From Mytilus californianus (Eukaryota > Mollusca > Bivalvia > Mytilida > Mytilidae): a stretch of 64,000 nt of DNA. Numbering within the stretch: the stretch's first letter is position 1; each line of letters starts with the position of its first letter. The stretch is from positions 2,294,001 to 2,358,000 of the forward strand of contig NW_026262648.1 of the NCBI RefSeq assembly GCF_021869535.1. The letters are read 5' to 3'. Below the pieces are notes generated by a model. That model searched no databases and had not been told where the DNA came from. It saw only the letters and a program-made list of their open reading frames with translations. A program made the translations under genes and the position numbers. Below are positions 11,800-23,097 of this stretch, in pieces.

Positions 11800-12478
11800 C
11801 AGTAATAGAGTGTGCTGAGTACAAGACTTGTATACTTTATTTTTTAAGTGGAATAGTCAAATACAGAATGTTCACGATTACAATATTTCCTTCATTGATA
11901 TATATATATTATGAATGGACATAAAATAAAATAGAATAATATTATATCTGGTCTTTAAAACTATTCCATAATGTGTAATTTATTATTTTTCATTTTTCAA
12001 TAATACAATATTAAACATATGGTATACTTAGTTATTAATAAATCATCTCATAACATATACTGAAAAAATATAATTGAAATTAAAATGACAACACTTTAAC
12101 ATGTAAACTATGCAAAACTTTAAAAGTAAATGGTGCATGACTGAGGGAGCTTAGCTAAATAATCTCCATTAAAATGATATATGCCAATGCTTATACAACT
12201 GAAAACTTAATATCATTGACTTACCAATAGTGGCTCCCCTTCAAGACCTTATCAAAAACTTTAACAACTATGCAAAAGTTTCAAAGTAATCATATGCATG
12301 TTGATGTAATTGTAGAATTGTCTTTACTGAATATTTTTAAAGGTTACACTTTCTCTATATCTATTATACTTTCAAGATAATTGCAAAGAACACAAAAATG
12401 AGCAATCATGGTCATTTAAGGGCAATAACTCATATAAGAAGTTCATAGACAACTTGGTTAAGTTTACTTATTTTTTAT
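11800..12478. other. Non-coding repeat-derived sequence
   Basis: 12080-12300 holds degenerate family G units (atgcaaaacttt, catgactgaggg, aatctccatt). The rest is AT-rich with no recognisable gene. Confidence 0.5.
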
Positions 12479-13515
12479 TGTTACGAATTTACAGTTTAAG
12501 AATGTTATAATATATCTACAGTTATGTATTTTCGATTTATCTATGAATTTTCCTGTTTGATCTTTTTATCGTTGAAAACAGTATCGAAATCGTCCCTTTA
12601 TCCTTGGTTGCTATAAGACGCTTTAAATTTACCTGTACAGTTGTTGCTAGGGTGCTCTCTTCGAGGTCCGCGTTCGAAGTATAAATAATGGGTAGCTATT
12701 CAGTTCAAGTTGTCATTTGTACCGAAGACAGCAGACAGTGAACATCGGAAAGGTTGGAAAGGAAGTAGTTTACAGCAGGCAGAATGTTTAGTTTAAGTGA
12801 AGTGAAGTGCTTGGAACCTGCGGACAGAATATAGAAAGGCTGAGACTGTTGGTTCTGTACAGATTGTCCAAACAGGGCTGGCGCTAAGGTTTTGCGTCTC
12901 ACATCTCTCACTATTGCAGTGAGTGTTTGCTGACATACCATGCCTTAGTGCTACCCTGTTGTTCCGACAGTAAAAGACATATTTGTTTAATAAAGTTTCA
13001 TACAAAAGTTTACACCAGTTCAAATAGTTTCCATACATTCGTTTTAATAGGTTTCAGCCCGGTTCCATACATTAAGGTTCAGCCCAGTTTCATACCTTTT
13101 AGGTTTCAGCCCAGTTTCATACATTTAGGTTTCAGCCAGTTTCTTACATTTAGGTTTCAGCCCAGTTTCATAAATTTAGGTTCAGCCTAATTTCATACAT
13201 TTAGGTTTTTAGCCCGGTTTCATGCATTTAGGTTTCAGCCAGTTTCATACATTTAGGTTTCAGCCTAGTTCCGAACATATGGTTTAAAACTAATATCAGA
13301 CTGAAAGGGTTTTGTTAAACTGTTTCAATTTACCAGGTTCGGGTTAAGTTAATATGTGTTGAAATTCGTTTTATGTAGTATTTGTTTTATATTTGGTAGT
13401 GATAGCGTAAACTCTTTGACTTTAAAAATTTTGCATTTACTCTTCAAATCCCAGGAAACTGGTACGAACCCGAGGATAAAAATATTAAAACGTCCCCGCC
13501 CGGTTACACGTTACA
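12479..13515 (+). repeat. Left LTR of 12479-15249 element
   Basis: 1037 bp, TG...CA ends. A likely TATA box (tataaata near 12679) and AATAAA (12989-12994) suggest U3/R/U5 organisation. 13050-13270 is an internal minisatellite of about nine ~26-bp units (ggtttcagcccagtttcatacattta). Open frames across it are not genes. Confidence 0.92.
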
Positions 13516-14212
13516 AATGGTGGCAGCGGTGGGATTTGTCGAGCATTTCTGTAGAGTATTTTGTCTATGACTGTCCGTCCGTCGGATGGGGACGTTAAAT
13601 CCGAGGTCCCGTGTTCAGGGAGTACCACGTCCTGTGCACGTTAAAGAACCCTTTACAACAACTCTTAATGAGGGGTCCGTAAGTGGCCTGTTGTGAGGCA
13701 AAATTGTTTTAAACCGGTTTTTGGCAACACAATTGTTCAAGTGGTATTCAAAATAGAATATTTGAAATGGTTATCTGGTCAAAATTTGAAATAAGTTCAG
13801 TACTCAGTTGCTTGTATGTACAAATGTGAAGTAAAGTAGGATATTTAGAAAATAGAAACTTAACTAACAAAACAGAAGGAACATGCTAGAAAGAAAGAGG
13901 CTGACAGGGACCCCAGAACTGTAAGTAGGCTAAGAGAACAACTGTAAGTAGGCTAAGGTACCCCTAGGTCCGCCGCTTGCCGACGGATTGTTGTAGGAAA
14001 GCCATTAGTTGGTTGTCATGGTATAACCCTCGGTGTACAAACAGTTGCTGGGAGAGGTATTCTGCGGAATGAGTGGAAAAATTGAGGTTAAAAGTAGGAC
14101 CTTGGTATGGTGTCAGCTAGTGTTAACGAGAACGGTTTTGATTGTGTTTTGATTTAGTGAGTACAAATTTGTAAACTCATGCGAGGACGCATGAAGTCGG
14201 AGGCGTGGGTAG

Positions 14213-15249
14213 TGTTACGAATTTACAGTTTAAGAATGTTATAATATATCTACAGTTATGTATTTTCGATTTATCTATGAATTTTCCTGTTTGATCTTTT
14301 TATCGTTGAAAACAGTATCGAAATCGTCCCTTTATCCTTGGTTGCTATAAGACGCTTTAAATTTACCTGTACAGTTGTTGCTAGGGTGCTCTCTTCGAGG
14401 TCCGCGTTCGAAGTATAAATAATGGGTAGCTATTCAGTTCAAGTTGTCATTTGTACCGAAGACAGCAGACAGTGAACATCGGAAAGGTTGGAAAGGAAGT
14501 AGTTTACAGCAGGCAGAATGTTTAGTTTAAGTGAAGTGAAGTGCTTGGAACCTGCGGACAGAATATAGAAAGGCTGAGACTGTTGGTTCTGTACAGATTG
14601 TCCAAACAGGGCTGGCGCTAAGGTTTTGCGTCTCACATCTCTCACTATTGCAGTGAGTGTTTGCTGACATACCATGCCTTAGTGCTACCCTGTTGTTCCG
14701 ACAGTAAAAGACATATTTGTTTAATAAAGTTTCATACAAAAGTTTACACCAGTTCAAATAGTTTCCATACATTCGTTTTAATAGGTTTCAGCCCGGTTCC
14801 ATACATTAAGGTTCAGCCCAGTTTCATACCTTTTAGGTTTCAGCCCAGTTTCATACATTTAGGTTTCAGCCAGTTTCTTACATTTAGGTTTCAGCCCAGT
14901 TTCATAAATTTAGGTTCAGCCTAATTTCATACATTTAGGTTTTTAGCCCGGTTTCATGCATTTAGGTTTCAGCCAGTTTCATACATTTAGGTTTCAGCCT
15001 AGTTCCGAACATATGGTTTAAAACTAATATCAGACTGAAAGGGTTTTGTTAAACTGTTTCAATTTACCAGGTTCGGGTTAAGTTAATATGTGTTGAAATT
15101 CGTTTTATGTAGTATTTGTTTTATATTTGGTAGTGATAGCGTAAACTCTTTGACTTTAAAAATTTTGCATTTACTCTTCAAATCCCAGGAAACTGGTACG
15201 AACCCGAGGATAAAAATATTAAAACGTCCCCGCCCGGTTACACGTTACA
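14213..15249 (+). repeat. Right LTR of 12479-15249 element
   Basis: 1037 bp, same length and apparently the same sequence as the left LTR, including the minisatellite (about 14784-15004). It is followed by the TTAT target duplication. Confidence 0.92.
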
Positions 15250-15743
15250 TTATGTTGCTGATCATTTTTGTTGTTTATAGTTTCCCTCCATATATTCTAG
15301 TTTTTAAGACAATTGCCAAAAAATGGGTAAGATCAGTTATTTAAAGGCAAAGGCAATAACAATCATATAAGGAGCCGCTTTACAATTTTGTTCATGTTGA
15401 CTTATTTGCAGATTTTATCTTGCAGATCATTTTTACTGTTTACAGTTTGACTAGCTTTTATACTTTTCAAGAAAATAGCCAAGAATACAAAGCATTGGCA
15501 TAACTTGTCATTTAAGCGCAATTACTCCTTTAAGGATTTGATATACAACTTCTGTCATGTTGATTCTGAGGATTATTCAGCTTAAATGTTAAATAGTTTA
15601 AATTGGTCTTGTGGTTTCAAAGGTGAAGATTTTAGAAAATCTGGATGATGATTGATGCCAATGACTTCGTAGACTTCAGCTTTTCTTGATAACCTTGGAA
15701 AACAGCATACATTAACATAATTAGTAAAATAAAAATTACAGAT

Positions 15744-18700
15744 ATATGGGTCATTTTCAAAAAATGTCGAATTTTGAAATTGCAAAATTGATTTAAAGTT
15801 ACTTATTCAAACAACCCTCGTCATAAGCAAATCAAAACAAACAGTACTTATAGAATAACATATAAAAAGATGCAATCTTGATAATGTAATACAAGAATAT
15901 TTTGAAACATTTTTTGATAGGTGGTGCAATATTTTGTCTCTCCTGTTACCATGTTCAAAAGAAATTTCGGGTTATTTAGAAAAGGTTTCGATAAAATTTT
16001 AAGCTTGTTTTTCGTAGCCAATAAGATGGTTTTCAAGAGTAAAAACTTCTATATATATTCATTCTGTGAAATAATAGATTGTTTGCCAATTTTCCATGTT
16101 GTACTGAAAAATGCCTCTAAAAATTGGTTTTCAAAGGTTATAAAAGTAACCACCGGTAATGCAAGTCTAAGATAGCAATTTATTTTGTTCAGCATTTTTT
16201 CTATCTTTCAAATAAACCCAACATCAAGTAAATCCCTCGCATGTTGGTTTACTTTTGTCTTTATTTTATTGGTAACAGGAACGCACGTTAATGATATATC
16301 ACTATATTAAGTTCTTTCCTGTTACCCTTTTTGTCTATCCTGTTACCGTTAGCAGTATTGCACCTGCAAATGCTACATTGTAAAGATTAAGACGTTATAG
16401 CCTTGAGATGAGTTCAAACAACGAAACATTTCATTATGTGTGCAACGATATGTTATTATAAACTTTTTAAAGACTTTCCTGTCTACAATTGTCTATCCTG
16501 TTACTGTAACCATAGCAACCATAGTAACAGGATAGACATAACAGGATAGACAAATTTCTTCATTTTTGAATGCTGTTGTGAAATAACTACTCCCTTTGAT
16601 GAAGTGATAATGTTTTTCTGTTTTGATTTTGGTTTACAACACTTTATTGCACTTTTTACAAGTATAATACTGGTGTAATTAATCAATATGTTGGTAACAG
16701 CATAGACATGACAAAAAAGTACCCACAATTTTTTTTCACTAAATGTTTTGAAAATTCTTTTCTCTACACTGTTATGCAAGAAATGTGCTGTGTTAAATGT
16801 TTAGTTTACTTTGCGCTTTTTAAATCAACATTCACTGACTAGTTCAATAATCACAGGGAGAACAATTTAACGGCTGATTTAAGTAGCTGTATTAGGATCG
16901 ACATGAACTTCATGTACGCTGATTGAATTTAGTTTGTAGAAAAAATGTTACATATAATAATAAAGAAGCTACGATTTTTCGTTATAGTTATTATTAACGT
17001 TCTAAAAAAGCCCCTTTTGCAGATATCAAGGCGATCAGAAAATAGGAAAAAAAATCATTTGAAATGTGTTACTCTGACACTGTACGCACATAAATTACGC
17101 AAAAATAGGACTTAAATATATTTTAATCTTATCAAAATAGATCTAAATCGTGTTTATTATTAATGTCCTGACTCATAAATCCTACAAACTTTCATTTAAA
17201 CACTTACAGGGAAAACGGTACTATTACATTTTCCCAGCATTAGGTTGGCCTTTAGTGTACCCAAGGCAGGTGATGGAAGTCAACTTAGGAGCGCTGTGAT
17301 TGGATGTTAGGGGACAACATATTTTTTTATTTATCTATGAATAACTGCAGTGTGTATATTTACAATATAAATTTTGAAACCTATTGAAATATTTTCTAGA
17401 GAATTATTCGAAAAGACTTCAAAAATTTCATAAATTTGGTGTAAAATGACGGTGGGCATGGATAACATTAACAAGCTCCGTTGGAAGTTGGTCATGATAC
17501 TATTTGGCTTCAATTTTTAAAACAGAATAATAAAGTACTAACACCACACATAACTGTTTTATCCGGGTTTTTATTATAAAAAGTGGGAAATTTAGAAAAT
17601 GTTAGTATTGGCGCCTATGGCAGAATAAATAGTACCGTTTTCCCTATACTGAAGATAGCAAGGGAAATCAAAATCAATCAGACTTCAGTTAAAGTATACT
17701 ATTTTGAAGCTTTTGGTTAGTACATTTGATTTTTATCACAAAGAATAGAATTTTTTCACTGAGAACAATACTGTGTTGAGAAAAGTGCTAAGTCATCATA
17801 ATAAGTCAAACTGATGGGTACTGATATAAAACTTTATTCTAGGATTTCAATATTAACTATATTGTATAAAATGCACCAAACTATAGTTCTTTTGTATTTT
17901 TTTTCACCTTTCGCAATGATTAATTCAATTGGAAACACCAGAATTCAAGTTGCGACAAATATTTTTAACTGAAATATTTGCCTTTTTTGCTGTGTAATTC
18001 CCTAAATGTATCACTTGGGTATTTCTGTAGACATAATCTATTAAAATGGGAAATTGTCTGGTTAAGTTTGTACTGTTTATGGAGTAAGGCAATATTTGGT
18101 CATACTAGAAGCATTTTCAGTGTTAAAATTGTCCATCTAAGGAAAAAAGAGGCCCACTTGAGGCTAAATTTAGATAGAATTTATACTCTCCTGTGTAAAG
18201 AATTGGTCCCATTCTTGGCAATTCATGCAGCAAATATTTCAATAGTGCTTCATTTTGTAGTTTCTATCTTTTATTATATCAGGCATATATAATTTTATCA
18301 TTTTCTACTGTTTGAAAGGACTTTTGTTGGAAATTAATACTCCCAAGGGACATAATTCAGCTTTTTCATAGATTCATACAGGCAACAAAGGCAGCTGAGT
18401 ATTTTGCATATTTAATGTTTAAAGTGTCTAATATCTTTGTTTTCATCATCTCAAGACAGAATAATGGATTTTATAACAAGCTCTGAAATTTTGAACCACA
18501 ATATGGCATATACTAAAGCATGGAATGGAGATTAGTATGAAAAATCTTGAATTTGTGCTCATGTTGTAAATTTTGGATAAATTGAATGGAACTGTCATTT
18601 TTACCTGTTTGAATGGTACTGTTTATTATTCTTTTTAAATAAGATAAGATATAATTGGATACAGGTAGTTTATTAAGCTTTATCTGAAAGAAGTACAGAA

Positions 18701-18936
18701 AGAGGTAAACCAGCATATAGGGGTGGGGACATGAAATGATCCATGTTTCTTTAAGTAATGGGAACATACAAGTATTTATTATAGCCAAGGTTTTCACAAT
18801 AACCCAGTATTGCATTAATGGTGTCATAAGAATTCTTTATATCTTTATGTCACAGTACAACTGCAATTTCCATGAGAAATAAAAATTTTAGCATGGGTGT
18901 ACTGAAAATTCGACATTTTTTGAAAATTACCCATAT
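15744..18936. mobile_element. 3.2-kb segment bounded by 32-bp terminal inverted repeats
   Basis: The left end ATATGGGTCATTTTC...GTCGAATTTT and the complement of the right end (18905-18936) match at 31 of 32 positions. A 2-bp AT duplication is possible but not certain. The interior is AT-rich, has no transposase I recognise, and carries a cluster of GTCTATCCTGTTAC / GTAACAGGATAGAC motifs at 15928-16711. Probably a decayed or non-autonomous DNA transposon. Confidence 0.6.
15928..16711. repeat. Cluster of CTATCCTGTTAC motifs in both orientations
   Basis: Instances: 15928 (tctctcctgttacc), 16272 (ggtaacagga), 16317 (cctgttaccc), 16331 (gtctatcctgttaccg), 16490 (gtctatcctgttactg), 16523 (agtaacaggatagac), 16538 (taacaggatagacaa) and 16692 (ggtaacagcatagac). 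The core is a 14-mer with inverted copies, as expected for protein-binding sites or subterminal transposase sites. Confidence 0.6.
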
Positions 18937-19529
18937 GTAAAATAGCAGACCAATAGTTCTAGAATTTTAATTAAGTCAGGAAATTGTGATGCAAGAATGC
19001 AACTAAAAAGAATTTTCATTCAAATGAACAAATTAAAGTAATCTTAGCCACATTTCTTATGTTATTATCATTCATATTTTTACAAAAGTAGAATGGTTTT
19101 GCTTGATTTCAAATTTTTAAAATACTTTCATGTATTAAGGGGAGGTAAGTCAGAAAAAAGTATAATTCATAAAGGAATCTTCATGAAATTTTTCTATTCT
19201 TTGTTATAGAAGGAAAAAAAGGTACAGTAACATAATTTTTTCTTTTGATATTCAGAAAACATTTTATAAGAGCTATCTTCTCATATTTTGTTTTAAAATT
19301 CTATCATTTAGTTTACCTTCTATTCACATTATGATGTTTTTTCTCTGTATAATCAATACAAAATGTGACCTATCATTTTTGTTATATTTTGGAACATATC
19401 AATATATACTACATTTTGGCAAAGTATGAACATTTTATTATCTTTTTTTTTATACTACTATACCACCTTAATGCATTTTACCCCTTTTTAGCAATGGCAG
19501 CAATTTTTGTTTACTGACAGAAATAAATA
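18937..19529. other. Non-coding AT-rich sequence
   Basis: No gene or clear repeat. A weak inverted pair (attaaggggaggtaa near 19135 and taccaccttaatgc near 19460) may bound a small degenerate element. Confidence 0.4.
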
Positions 19530-20845
19530 AAATGCTCGGCAGGGCGTAGCTTGATACGACGGCAGAGGTCGAATCCTGAACAGTTGGGGCAAGTATGGAC
19601 ACAACATTCAAGCTTGATACAGCACTGAATTTGGATTGTGATTAAATATTTGACACAGCATAGGTTTATGACACAGAATGAATGTGGTCTAAGAACTTAA
19701 AAATTTTGAATTTACCTATTCAAACCATATCATTATTATTTGCTTTTATATATATAAATCAGAAATAACCAATCTAAAATAGAAAATTTTAAAGAAAAAA
19801 AAAGGAACCCCCCCCCCCCCCCCCAATTATTTTAACCCCCTTATGATTCATCACCCCCAGCCTTCCATTTGTGGTATGGTACCTTTCAGTACAATTTCAG
19901 AGAGATCCATACACTTGAACACAAGTTATTGTCTGGAAACTAGAAAAATGATTGTTTTTTGGCCCCAAATTCCTAAACATTTAAGGCAATTACCCCCAAA
20001 CTCAAACCCAGCTTTCCCTTTGTGATATGGAACCTTGTAGTACAATTTCATAAAGATCCATACACTTACACACAAGTTATTGTCATGAAACTAGAAAAAT
20101 GCTTGTTTTTTTACCCTTTTTGGCCCTTAATTCCTAAACCTTTGAGGCAATTACCCCAAAAAATCAATCCCAGCCTTCCCTTTGTGGTATGGTACCTTGC
20201 AGTACAATTTCAGAGAGATCCATACACTTAAACACAAGTTATTGTCTGGAAACTAGAAAAATGCTTATTTTTGGCCCCTTATTCCTAAACATTTTGGGCA
20301 ATTACCCCCAAACTCAATTCCAGCTTTCCCTTTGTGATATGGAAGCTTGTAGTACAATTTCAGAAAGATCCATACATGTACACACAAGTTATTGTCATGA
20401 AACTAGAAAAATGCTTGTTTTTTGCCCCTTTTTTTGGCCCTTAATTCGACAATTTTGAGGCAATTACCCCCAAAATCAATTCCAGCATTCCTTTTGTGAT
20501 ATGGAACCTTGTGGTACAATGTCAGAGAGATCCATACAGTAACACACAAGTTATGTCTGGAAGTTACAAAAATGCTTATTTTTGGCCCCTTATTCCTTAA
20601 CTGTTGGTACCATAACCCCCAAAATCAATCCCAACCTTCCTTTTGTGGTATTGAACCTTATGGTAAAATTTCATAGAGATCCATTCACTTAAACTAAAGT
20701 TAGAGTGAAAAAACCAATGTCTTCGGACGACGACGCCGGACGATCCAATATATACATATATATGCTGCAAATATGCAGCCAACGTCATACCAATATACGA
20801 CAGCAAAAATATTTTGCGGTCGTATATAAATACAAACTTTATACA
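19530..20845 (+). repeat. Tandem-array repeat family F with ~150-bp units and poly-C tract
   Basis: Modules in order: 'atgctcggcagggcgtagcttgatacgac...aacagttggggcaag' (19530-19710), 'cattattatttgctttta', a C18 run (19808-19826), then six ~150-bp units (ccagctttccctttgtgatatggaac... agagagatccatacactta... aactagaaaaatgct), and finally GGACGACGACGCCGGACGA and 'ataccaatatacgacagcaaaaatattttgc(g)gtcgtat'. The same order occurs at 58937-60770 and partly at 45320-45670 and 46690-47095. No protein is encoded. Confidence 0.8.
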
Positions 20846-21420
20846 AGATACCCTTAGTTTCATTCACCCCTAGTTTGGTTGAAATTAGTTCTGTAGTTTC
20901 AGAGGAGAATTTCTTTGAAAAAGTTTATGACAGACACAAAATAAGTTGTTTAGCCCAAAAATTCCTTATTGAGTCATCCAATAGTTTCAGTCAATCAGGC
21001 ATTTTTGTAAATCTTGTATTGCTGATCAGTTTTGCTGTTTACAGTTTCTACCTATCAAATATAGTTTTGAAGATGATTGGCAAAAACACGAAAATTTGCC
21101 AAATCATCCTTTAACATGTTCAAGGGCAATAACTCATTAAGGAGTCATCTGATAATTCATTTAAATAAGAAGTAAGTAATTCTTGATATTTGCAGCATTT
21201 CTAGCCATGTTAGATTTTCTTAATCTATTTTGGTTTTTCAAGACATAAGTCTTATGTTCTATTTTAGCCATGGCAGCCATGTTTGTTGACTGACCAAAAA
21301 AAAAAACACAAACTTTACACTAAATTCACCACAAGATGAAATTGTTTCAGTAGTTTCAGAGAATATCTTTGAAAAAGTTTATGAGGGAGCAGAGAAACAC
21401 CTATGAAACTTAGAGCAGAG
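20846..21420 (-). repeat. Degenerate family B-related fragment
   Basis: Two copies of 'agttt(c)agaggagaat(t)tctttgaaaaagtttatga' (about 20896 and 21354), with 'cttgtattgctgatcagttttgctgtttacagttt', resemble the minus-strand family B copy at 25060-25970. Coding potential is nil. Confidence 0.5.
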
Positions 21421-22901
21421 AATTATGCAACCATTGAAATAAATACTCATGAACTTATTGTTTCAAACAGAAAAAAGCAAATTAGTTGACAGTATATAGC
21501 AAGACTTGTGTTGTATGTTCTTCATTTGTGTGTAATTAGAAAGTGAAACTATTAATCCTGAAAATATTTCTGAATCCCACTTTTTTGGTATCACTGTATT
21601 ACTATAAAAAGTGAGACTGATTCCATTTGGAGTTGAAGAACTCTTTTAAGATACTTGAACAAATGATGTGGCATGGTATAAGAGATACTTTGAGAAATTT
21701 AATTTCTTAAAAGCATAGGTATCATACTATCACATGCCTATTTTTAAATGTACATGTATTTCATATATTCTAATATTAATCTAAACAATAGTTTTTGCTT
21801 ATATCAGTTACCAATACTGTTCAGCAAAACATTTGCACAACTTAAATTAGCCTATTGAATGCCATAACTGCCTTTCAATTGTATATCATTAAAAAAACTG
21901 TCATAACCTTCACAACAGTATACCGGTATAGATATGATCACAAATAACTTCACACAAAGAGCATATATACACATGTTACTTCATATTGAAAATCTAATTA
22001 TCATTAACGTATACATGATATGTAAAATCTTGTATCCTCCGACTAATACTGAAAAATTAACAAGTTATAAATATGTAAACATTATAAAATCCTGAGTAAT
22101 AGAAATGATTCAGGTACACCTTACTATTTTTTGTGGGTCAAATCTGAAAATTTGCACATCAAGCATACATGGTTAATTAATATGCCAGGATTTCAGTTTA
22201 TGACTTGTTCTGATTGTATATTAGACCTTAACACTTTAAATGCTGAAAATTGTTAAATTTCTCCATGAAATTCAGCTCAGTTTGACATTTTTCATGGACA
22301 ATTCATATAATATTAAAAGGTCAATTTTGAACCTTAGAATCTGTAATGACAAAGGAAAATCTAATTTGGCAAGGAAGAAATTTTTTAAAGATTAAAAAAT
22401 GACACGACCCTTTTCAGGTAATCTGTCAATTGCCAGGAATAGAACATCCAATAACAGGTAAATATCCTCCAGCTTGCGACAAAAATCATGACACTTTCCT
22501 TTTTAATTAATGCTGCTGCATACCAAATTTAGCTAACTTTTTATAAGTGGTTTCTATTCCTTTTCAGCATTATAAACTAGGACAAATATAGATGCTGCCA
22601 TTACACAAATTCATTAAACACAAGAAAAAACTCAGGTCTACTTTCATTTCAATGTCAAATACAAATTTTTTTTAAAGTTAAAGACCCAAAATGACAAACG
22701 AAGCAAACTGGAGGTTTTATCTTATTCTAGTAAATACAAAGAACTGTACAGACTATAGTACTAAGGTTAGAATGTTTCTCTATATATATGTATATTTGAT
22801 TGTCTGACAAGGTTCAAAACCCTTTTCTAGCTGGTGCATTTTCCTGCAAATTCCTCTGGTCATTTTATACCACATTTTACAAGTCAATTTTGAATTCTTC
22901 T
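21421..22901. other. Downstream flank / possible 3'UTR of the pseudouridine gene
   Basis: No gene on either strand. There is no AATAAA on the minus strand here; the nearest variant is ATTAAA at 22502-22507. The true 3' end cannot be fixed from sequence. Confidence 0.4.
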
Positions 22902-23097
22902 TTACACATGTTTCACCCTCTGTGGTTGCCATGGTGCCCAAATTCTCACCCTATCCAAGTTCAATTTTTTTGGACTAATATTTGGAGGAACTGCTTGGTA
23001 AGATTTCAAGGACATCTGAGCTGCCATTAAACCAGCCTTAACACAGAGGTCTGGATCATGACCATGAACTATTCCACTGATCATTGTGGCTGCCAAA
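22902..23097 (-). CDS. Exon 15, terminal coding exon ([20 protein letters not shown]... PPNIS)
   Basis: A 196-bp exon, acceptor TTCTTTACAG, entering with one base that completes the Cys of GAGDC. It encodes [20 protein letters not shown] and [20 protein letters not shown], the PfkB C-terminal helices, then runs to a TAA at 22902-22904. A good donor (AGG|GTGAGA at 22944-22949) lies 15 codons before this stop, so the last residues could come from a further exon I cannot recognise. The nearest poly(A)-like hexamer on this strand is ATTAAA at 22502-22507. Confidence 0.88.

Larger units (their letters stand above)
12479..15249 (+). mobile_element. Non-autonomous LTR retrotransposon (LARD/TRIM-like), tRNA-Leu primer site
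   Basis: Two direct repeats of exactly 1037 bp (12479-13515 and 14213-15249), both TGTTACG...GTTACA, flank a 697-bp interior. The 4-bp target duplication TTAT lies at 12475-12478 and 15250-15253. Two bases after the left LTR is an 18-nt primer binding site, TGGTGGCAGCGGTGGGAT (13518-13535), complementary to the 3' end of animal tRNA-Leu(AAG) plus CCA. A purine-rich tract (GGAGGCGTGGGTAG) abuts the right LTR. The interior has no gag or pol frame, so it needs a partner element; the primer site type suggests Gypsy-like ancestry. The LTRs look identical by eye, implying a recent insertion. Confidence 0.92.

Noticed and set aside
12705..13190. Open frames duplicated at 14439-14924 taken as a duplicated gene
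   Set aside because: Both sets lie in the two LTRs of the 12479-15249 element and run through AT-rich or minisatellite sequence. No protein family is recognisable.
16501..16779. 92-codon ORF in the TIR segment as a transposase remnant
   Set aside because: Low-complexity AT-derived sequence with no catalytic motif; it overlaps the CTATCCTGTTAC motif cluster.
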